Source of the DNA: Salvator merianae
Lineage: Eukaryota; Chordata; Lepidosauria; Squamata; Teiidae
Assembly (NCBI GenBank): GCA_003586115.2
Contig: QVOM02000116.1
Coordinates: forward strand, 31,721,062 to 31,785,061
Reading direction: 5' to 3'
DNA: 64,000 nucleotides
The notes beneath the pieces were generated by a model. That model was not told the DNA's origin. It did not search any database and worked only from the letters and a program-made list of their open reading frames with translations. The translations under genes and the position numbers were made by a program. Each line of letters begins with the position of its first letter. Within the stretch, counting starts at the first letter, position 1. Shown here in pieces: positions 56,756 through 64,000 of the stretch.

Positions 56756-58399
56756 TTCCCTTCCCTTTCACCATTGTCTGGCCCCAAGCTCTTTTGTTCT
56801 TCTCCTAATGCTGCTTGATCAACATGGATTTTTTAGTGATTAGGTAACAGGTATCTGAACTATATATTAAAATGATAAATGAATCAATGTAGAAGCTTTT
56901 TGTGATTAGCTGCTGCAACAATGGGGGGAAGACTTATTATTATTTGTATATTATGATACCATGAATTTTAACTGGAATTTTTTGTAAAAGGTAACAGCTT
57001 TCTCATCCCAGCCTCTGGCCTGTGTGCTTCCTGTTGTAGCTCTGTAAGAAGCACACTCCAGCTGTTTCAGGCAAAGTTATGTTTGTTCCACTTGGATTCA
57101 CTCCCCCCCTCCCACAGTCCTTGGGAACTAACAGCATGAAGTAGGAGATGACAGATTTCCAAAACCGTGCTGTTTTTGTGTGAGTGTGTGTGCAAAATTT
57201 GTCAAACTATATACTCTTGTACATAAATTTCAATAATCAGCAGGGCTTTCTCCTCCACAAAGGAGAAGGGCAAAATTAATAACTTAAAAAAGGTACATTC
57301 CATCATGTTATGTTAACTTGAAAAAGAAAATCATATTAATAATAATAGAGTCTAGGAAAATACAAAGTCCAATGAGGAGGACCCCTACAGCCTCTGAGCC
57401 CTTTCCAGTCTATCTAGCCTTGCCAGAGCTGTGGCCTGTAAACCCTACAATGTCTCCAACCACTCCTTGGCCCAAGAGAGGAACAGTCTATGCACGCCTT
57501 TTTGAGTGCTGAGTCTCACTCTTGTTGAGAAAATGGAAACAGTGATGACTGTTTTGGATAGTGGGGAATGATGGGAACACAGCCACCGGCCCTCATCAAG
57601 CTTCTGGATGGCACATATGCACACCCCAACTGGAATATCAGGTCTTCAGTGCAGGGAGTATGGGTCATGGTGCTGGGGGAGAGGTCTGGGAAGCTCTCTT
57701 TTCTCTGTGGTACTGGGCGGGAGGTGTCTTCCACTGCTGACTCAGAGGCATCACCTAGTGTGGAAGGGGGGATTCTGCAGCATCCTCAACCACAGTGTCA
57801 AGAACCCTCAAGGAGGCACCTGGGCACAGCTTCCTCTTGTCCTGAGGTGCCAGCCTTGGGTAATCATCTCCTGCGCAGGACAAAGGAAGGAAAAATATTG
57901 GTCAGGCAAAGGACAGAAGAACCTTAACATGTATTTGCCCATGAGTCCATACACTCAAGTTGCCTTGCAAAATGGCAGTGCAACATACATTTTGGCACCT
58001 TTCTGTGTCTTTCTCCCTAAACTAATGCAACCTGCTATAGAAGGGTGGGCAGTGGCTATGTGGCAGGAAGCTGTCAAAGTATTTCAAGTCATGGTAGAAG
58101 GAGCCCCTCAGTGCTTTGAATTTATTTTGGCACTAAGAGGTATCCCTCCTGAAGCCAGCCCTGGCACAGCTCTCATGAAGGGGTGCTGATTGCAGAGGTG
58201 GCTGCTCAGCATTTGTCTGACAGTATGTCTCCCACTGTCAAAGAGGAAGTCAAACAGGAGAGCAGTTTCATCTGCAGGAGCCATTTTGCTAGCAGCTAAG
58301 AGAGCAGGAAAATGGCTGCTGCTGATTTGCGGGGGGAAACACAGAGGGTGTCAAAAGACAGCATAGCCACTTGTACAAGTACTCAGGTTAGTGGTCAGA

Positions 58400-58557
58400 T
58401 TTCCCTTATAATGCCCTGCCATCATGGGAGGGTTATATTTTAGTATGCTTTATATGTATATATTCTTTCATTCTTTTTATTAAATGTTGTAACCACACTG
58501 GGCCCTTAGGGTGAAGGGCAGGCTATACAAATATGAAATAAATAAATAAATTACATT
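58400..58557 (+). mobile_element. L2-type LINE 3' tail
   Basis: TGTTGTAACCACACTGGGCC, GTGAAGGGCAGGCTATACAA and an AAATAAATAAATAA tail match the 3' end at 6930-7077. The upstream limit is unclear. Confidence 0.65.
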
Positions 58558-60698
58558 TCTTTCTTGTAATTCATGACTGGAAGGTATTTAAAACCCAACT
58601 TCATCTTCTTGTTTCCAGCAGGCAATGGAGGCAAAGATTTCCATTGCCGTTATTCCCTTCACAGATCAAATAAGTGACAGCCTATATAGCATTTATTGTC
58701 TCTCGCTGCAATTGCTGTCAAACTTCCAAAACAAAGTTCTTAGTTTTAGTAGCAGAAAGTATCTCTGATGGCCTCTCTGAAAAACCTGAGCCAGTTCCAG
58801 TAATGGATGTAATTTTTGCTGTCCTGACAAAATTCCATAACCCCAAGTATTCAAATGCTCAAATATTTAGGTTCAAGAATGCACAGAAGCTGTAAATCTT
58901 TGGATTCCAAATTTGCTGTTACTTTTAAGAAAGAGCAAGACACTCCATAGGCAGAAGACTTTTTGTGATAACAGATTTAAAGTACAGTCAAACATGCAGC
59001 TCACATGGAGTCCCACAGGAATGAAATCAAGGCTTCCCCCCCTACCTTCTCTGCTGCAATATATCTCCATTCCAGAGCTTCCAATCCTACTGTGGGCCTT
59101 TCCAGAAGCCTAACTCCCCCTCTCTAGTACTGCATTTTGATGTGTCCTCTGTCCCACATATAACAGTTGAGACATTAACATCTGAGAACTCTAATGTCTC
59201 CAGTAAGCACCACCAACATTGCTTAAGGCAGCTGAAGGCACACCTCACCACATTTTGAGTATAAGCTCACTGATAATTGTAGAACTCCTGCTAAGTTTTC
59301 ACATAACCTCCAAATAGCTTCATCAGATACTGATGTCTATACCCCAAGACAAGAAGAGGACCTGAACAGTGAGGATATTCACAGTGTACCCTAGGACAAA
59401 GGGAAGACCTGAACAGCATGAATATTCATAGAGGGATTACTGGGAACTAAGATGCTAGTGTCCATGGACTCACAATGAGTGCTGTGGCCCAAAATAAATG
59501 CATCACGATTTTCCCTGAGTACTCCACTTCCACATCCCAAAACTGTCTTAAATTATTCATGGTCCCTGAAGTACCATTAAGAAGTACTTTTTCTGGTTGA
59601 TGTATTCTATTCCTTGGTACACAGGTTCTGTTAATCATGCCAGTGCAAGCAAAGGCATTCAAAGAAGGTCATGAAACCAAGACCAAAAGTAATTGAAAAA
59701 AAAGTGGAAATGTACCATGATAACATCTCCCAGGCAAACAACATGACTCAAAAGCATAATCTCCATTGCCAAGCATACCTCCAAGACAATTAAGACAGTG
59801 CTGGAGCAACCCATGCTAAACTCATTTGTTACAGCATAGTAACATCTGGGATGGCTCATCACAATATGGGAATTACAAGGCATTTTTCCACAGAGATGAA
59901 CTCTTTCATCTCTGTTTACCTCTGAAGTTGCACTGATGTTCCTCTATAAGAGCCTGGAATGTTACCCTGCACATTCAACGTTCAGCCCATTTCTTATCAT
60001 TCCAGATTCCATCCATGAAATTCTCCCATCACGTGAATATACAGGGTCCATAAAAGCTCTCTGTGCTCAGGAAGCATCTTCACACTACAGCCCCCTTCAG
60101 TGGATATCCATCAGCCTCTTCTGTAGCACATTGTAGCAAGGCAAAACAGCAGGACATGAAAGTGATAGATCTCAGATCAGGAAAGATGGGAAAGCAGGGT
60201 CAGAAAAATGTGGTTGCTGAAGTAAAATATGAGGACTGAAGTCTTTAGAGTTCTTGTAGACTCTAGTATCTAGATTTACCAACAGAAAATTTAAGAAATG
60301 AAAGAAAGCTCACCACGTGGGATGCTGACTGCTGAGAAGTGGAGAAACCACCCTGAGGGCCATCTAAGATGACTGCCTAATAGCGTCAGCTATAGGAATG
60401 GCACCATCAGCCAATCATAGGCCTGCAGCCTATTGCCAAAGAAAATTCGGAATGTGTCTAGGGTGTGAACAGTAACATCACCCACACTTAATGTAGGTTT
60501 TCCTTGAAAATGAGGACAGAGAAAAACAGAGGGAAAGAATAAACTCACTTTTAAAAGAAAACATGGATCTGGCCACCTATATATACTTTCCTCCAAGTCA
60601 GAATCTTGCTGCATATAACACTCATTAAGATATACATTAATTTTTTAAAGTATTAAAATTATATAAAGAGTTATTGCAGAAGCCCTTTTGGTAATCCC

Positions 60699-60980
60699 TT
60701 GACTTTAGATGTTAAAGGAGTGGAGACCTATGAGACAGCCTTCTCTGTGATGACCCCCAGACTGCGGGATGTTCTTCTGAGATGTGCCATCATTTTACAG
60801 ATTGCAATGGATGGTGAAGATCCACGCCTTCAGATGCAGAGGAAGTTCTCCTTCGGGTACTGTATAGTTCAGTTTGTAATAAGTCCTAACTTTGTTTTAT
60901 GAGCCTAGGCTGATGTAACCTGCCCTGAGACCTTAGAGTATAAGTCAGTACATACATGCAATCAATCAATCAATCAATCA
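60699..60980 (+). mobile_element. L2-type LINE 3' fragment
   Basis: The frame at 60699 reads ETAFSVMTPRLRDVL, the end of L2 ORF2. A tail with TAACCTGCCCTGAGACC, and TATAAGTCAGT follows and ends in a five-unit AATC repeat (60957-60980). Confidence 0.7.
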
Positions 60981-61632
60981 AATAATTTGGTACTGTCTAC
61001 ACATCAGCAACATCCCATGAATTGATTCTCTGAGGAAGATGGGGAAGATTACGAAGAGAGAGGAGTCCTATTGGAAGCTTCCTTTTGATCTCAATTAACC
61101 ACATTTTGGTTCACTGCAGGTCAAGCTACAACTTGGCAAGATTAAATGAAGGCTGCCAACCAAAGTGTCACCCAGTACCATCATCTCACAGGTCTCAGTC
61201 ATCTCTCAGTTTTCACAAGTCTAAGATCCTGATCAGATAAGCCAGTAGAAATGATGGTCTAAGGCATTTCCACAGTTAAAACATCAACAAGATGTAACCT
61301 GGAAAGAACAATATTTGAGAATATGCAACCACTGATGGCTAGGTTCATTGAAATATTAGATTTGGCCATGCCAGCATATATCATCCTTTGTATACATGGC
61401 TTGTGAGTACATCTGCTCCTCCTGGTATTATTTGCCCCATGAGGGTATGACACAACATTGAGCATGGTAGATGTTTCTTTGTGGGTGCACTCTGTTAAGT
61501 TTTATGTCAATTTAGAAATAGGTTATACTTAGTAAGTTGTTGTAATGTTAGTTATAAGTTGGACAGATTCAAGATTAGAGGGTCTGTGTACCCGGTTCTT
61601 GTCCCTAACAATGATTGTTCACTATTTACTGT

Positions 61633-61633
<1 letters not shown>

Positions 61634-61678
<45 letters not shown>
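61634..61678. repeat. TAA trinucleotide microsatellite
   Basis: About 15 uninterrupted TAA/AAT units. Confidence 0.97.
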
Positions 61679-61679
<1 letters not shown>

Positions 61680-61755
61680 GGGTGGTGACCCACTGTTCTA
61701 GCAACAGGCCCTTTCTAGGGACTGCCACTCCGCATGGTCATTAGAGTGATACTGT

Positions 61756-61904
61756 GTGGCATTTTACAGTCACATGGCAAGCTTCACAGCTGTAAACATG
61801 GCTGACTGCTCTACTGCTGTGCTAATGTAAGGCATTAGCACAGCAGTAGAGCAGTCAGCCATGTTTATAGCTGTGAAGCTTGCCATGTGGCTGTAAAATG
61901 CCAC
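61756..61904. mobile_element. Near-perfect palindromic element, 72-bp arms
   Basis: Arm 61756-61827 starts GTGGCATTTTACAGTCACAT; arm 61833-61904 is its reverse complement with two differences in 72 bases; the loop is TAAGG. Weaker similarity continues outward to about 61736 and 61921. No coding capacity. Confidence 0.93.
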
Positions 61905-62731
61905 CCAGTGTCAGAATGCCCCAGGTAATTCACAAAGCAAGGAAGAAGCACCTTTTTTTCTACTGTCTGACTGGTATGGATTTGGATGAACTGTGGATAA
62001 TATTTGGAGAATCACACAGTGTCACATCACACAGCCTCACACAAAAACATGCAAAGATAATGTTAAAGGGTGTGAGAAACAGCAGAGAATTATTCTGCAG
62101 TGCTGTGCCACATTTGGTGTTCATCGAACTGATTTCCATATATGACAGTCTGAAATAGCCAAAGGAATCTAAGAAAATATGGCTACTAATTACTAGCAGA
62201 AGTGTCTAGGACTCTGCAAGCCCATAAATGTACCACAAGTAATAGCATGTAGCTTGCAGAACACTAAATTTAGTCTTATTTCAATTTAAAAAGGGGAGGG
62301 GCTAAGAAAAAAAATCATAATAGCAATACTAAATCAAAACATTATTCTTATATTTTATTAAAGCATTTCTAACTTACAGTTAATAAGAACACAATAAACA
62401 ATGCCACTTTAGGTAAGAAAAACACATACACTATTCTGATTAATTTCTTTAATTCATCCAAACTTGAAAATCTGATCACTTAACAGATATTTCCAGATCA
62501 GAGTTAGTCTCTCTGAAGTCAAAAATGGTTTTTACCCTACAAAAGTCAAACTAAAGATAAAAATCTCACCTCCCCACCGCAGTATTTACTTGTGCAATGA
62601 CCTTTTGCTTACATAATCAATCCATTGCTTAAGTCAGTGACAGAAAACATGTGGTCGGTTGGTGAACTGGCCATCAGGAGTGTCACAGAAAACAGAACTA
62701 TCAGGGTTGTGGGGAAGGGTAAAAGTCTTGA

Positions 62732-62817
62732 GTTGCATCCAGACATCACTTTACTTATTCCGCTATTTTTGGTTATTCCAGAACAGTGAAATAAGTAAGT
62801 GATGTCTGGACGCAGCC
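62732..62817. mobile_element. MITE family A, copy 6 (short)
   Basis: Begins GTTGCATCCAGACATCACTT and ends AAGTGATGTCTGGACGCAGC. Only 86 bp; much of the internal palindrome is missing, leaving TTTTTGGTTATTCCAG. Confidence 0.8.
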
Positions 62818-63565
62818 CCTGGTTGGAGCCTTTGATCTCCTCAAACCATGATTTGATCTGCATTGCACCAAACCATGACCTGAGAAGGTCAAAGGTGAAG
62901 CCCTAGACAACTCCTTGTCCTTCCTCCAGCACCTTCACTTTTTCAAGTTATGACTCCTGTCTACTCCAGCCCCAACTACACACAAATCTCACCTCCTGTT
63001 TTGAGGGGAAATCTGTTATACACCAAGTTAGGAGAGATCATAAACAACTGAAGTTCTGTGTTGAACTCACAATGTATTGCCCCACCCCTTCTCATCTTCC
63101 ATCACAAACCTCTTCCTGCTGCTCCAAAAATTATTGGTGGTTCTGGCCTGTCAATCACAACACTTCTCCCCATCCCTCCCCTTTCACTTTCTCTCTCTCT
63201 TTTTCTTTCTTTTTTGTTTTGGACTATCATCACTCCTGCATGCAATCAAATCTTTAGCCTGCTGTCCCTGCTCATTCCCAGTCAATTTGCTACTTAGACC
63301 ATACTGACTGGTTCGTTACCTTAAAAAAAATTAGAAACACCTTCTGACTGTGCTGTGGAATGCCCAGAGGCAGCCCAGAAATCTTGGAAGTTTGTCACAT
63401 CAAAAGAAACAAACGACTTTAAAGAAAAAGCACACATGCAAAGAAGGAAAATGACTCTTTAGAAAACACAGCAGTTGTGGTAAGTAATGTGGGAATAATA
63501 CAACAGCTCAGTTCTGATGTGGTCTCCCTACAATAAAGACTGATTGAATTCATGTTATGACTCAC

Positions 63566-63748
63566 CCTAAGGGCCTTTTTGACTGCCAAAATAGGTCCCC
63601 AGGTAGTCCGGAAAATGGAAGCGTGTCTTCTGTACACCTCTGTATCCTAGACTGGGCCCAGTTAGGCCACTAGTGATGGATGGGGCCTCCCGTGTTCCGT
63701 AGTCCCCTTTGTGATACTGCTTATGTGCCAGTGCAGAAAGGCCCTAAG
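63566..63748. mobile_element. Short family C-type element
   Basis: TAAGGGCCTTTTTGACTGCC and TGCCAGTGCAGAAAGGCCCT form an inverted pair. The interior AGGTCCCCAGGTAGTCCGGA and GCGTGTCTTCTGTACACC resembles 2840-2900. 183 bp, probably an internal-deletion derivative. Confidence 0.72.
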
Positions 63749-64000
63749 TGGTAGCTGGATTCCAACAACCTCTTAGAGGATCACAGTTTGCCCATTGACT
63801 TAAACAGGCTGAGGGGGAAATGAAATTAGCTGAACAGACTCTCTTCGTGCCTTAAAAGTGATGGTTGGTAAAGGGAACTATACATGTACCAAAAACATTT
63901 TACACAGAGATGAAATGGGCATCTCCAAATCTCTTACAACAAAAAATAGTGGGACAAGCATTTTTGTTACTCCTTGTTTTGTTGGACACTGAACTTCTGT

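Larger units (their letters stand above)
45618..64000 (-). other. ITGA8: ITGA8 intron 1, 3' part
   Basis: 18.4 kb upstream of exon 2. I searched for the signal-peptide exon (a GC-rich first exon encoding a propeller strand like GSYFGYAVDF) and did not find it. The one GC-rich patch, 52179-52463, is a transposon. The region is dominated by repeats listed separately. 47000-47600, 52600-53800, 58600-60650, 61000-61600 and 61930-62700 hold nothing I recognise. Confidence 0.75.

Noticed and set aside
57608..58189. 193-codon frame with an overlapping 119-codon frame
   Set aside because: Considered as a retroposed gene or LINE ORF1. The peptides contain no motif that I recognise and the frames overlap out of phase; left unannotated.
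1..64000. CRISPR arrays, operons, insertion sequences of bacterial type
   Set aside because: None is present; spliced exons, SINEs and LINEs show that this is vertebrate nuclear DNA.

Overview
This is vertebrate nuclear DNA holding part of one gene. On the minus strand, eleven short coding exons with consensus GT-AG splice sites and matching reading phases join into 352 uninterrupted codons of an integrin alpha subunit. I recognise it as integrin alpha-8 (ITGA8), from FG-GAP repeats such as [36 protein letters not shown] and [13 protein letters not shown]. The repeat content (L2- and CR1-type LINE fragments, several tRNA-derived SINEs, many short foldback DNA transposons) points to a squamate reptile, probably a lizard. 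I infer the species group from repeats alone.

Layout, in the direction of transcription (high to low coordinates): 64000-45618 is the 3' part of intron 1. The signal-peptide exon is not visible and is probably beyond the window. Exons 2 to 12 lie between 45617 and 9804, spread over about 36 kb, with intron 2 (10.4 kb) and intron 10 (8.3 kb) the longest. From 9803 to 1 is the start of intron 12; the next expected exon (continuing DLIVGAFG in the family) was not found. Together the exons encode most of the seven-bladed beta-propeller head, including four calcium-binding loops of the integrin type. No second protein-coding gene was found; the longer open frames elsewhere lie in repeats or have no recognisable protein.

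The introns are the more unusual part. They contain (i) a palindromic MITE family (A) with six copies; (ii) a larger family (C) of 350-800 bp elements with GGCCTTTCTGCACTT-like ends, at least eleven copies in both orientations; (iii) smaller foldback families B, D, E and G, a family F pair, and elements (H) with TTTTCGCACTTAC ends; (iv) two almost perfect palindromes with 67- and 72-bp arms; (v) a 285-bp hAT-like element with an intact 8-bp target duplication; (vi) a 150-bp exact direct duplication bracketing a 59-bp stub of the same hAT type; and (vii) one tRNA-SINE family in both orientations. Several insertions are nested and give relative ages. No transposase frame was seen, so all DNA elements here look non-autonomous.

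I see no evidence of a new multi-gene biological system. The best leads are the palindromic element families, the duplication/hAT stub, and a long inverted repeat inside intron 10 that would fold in the pre-mRNA.
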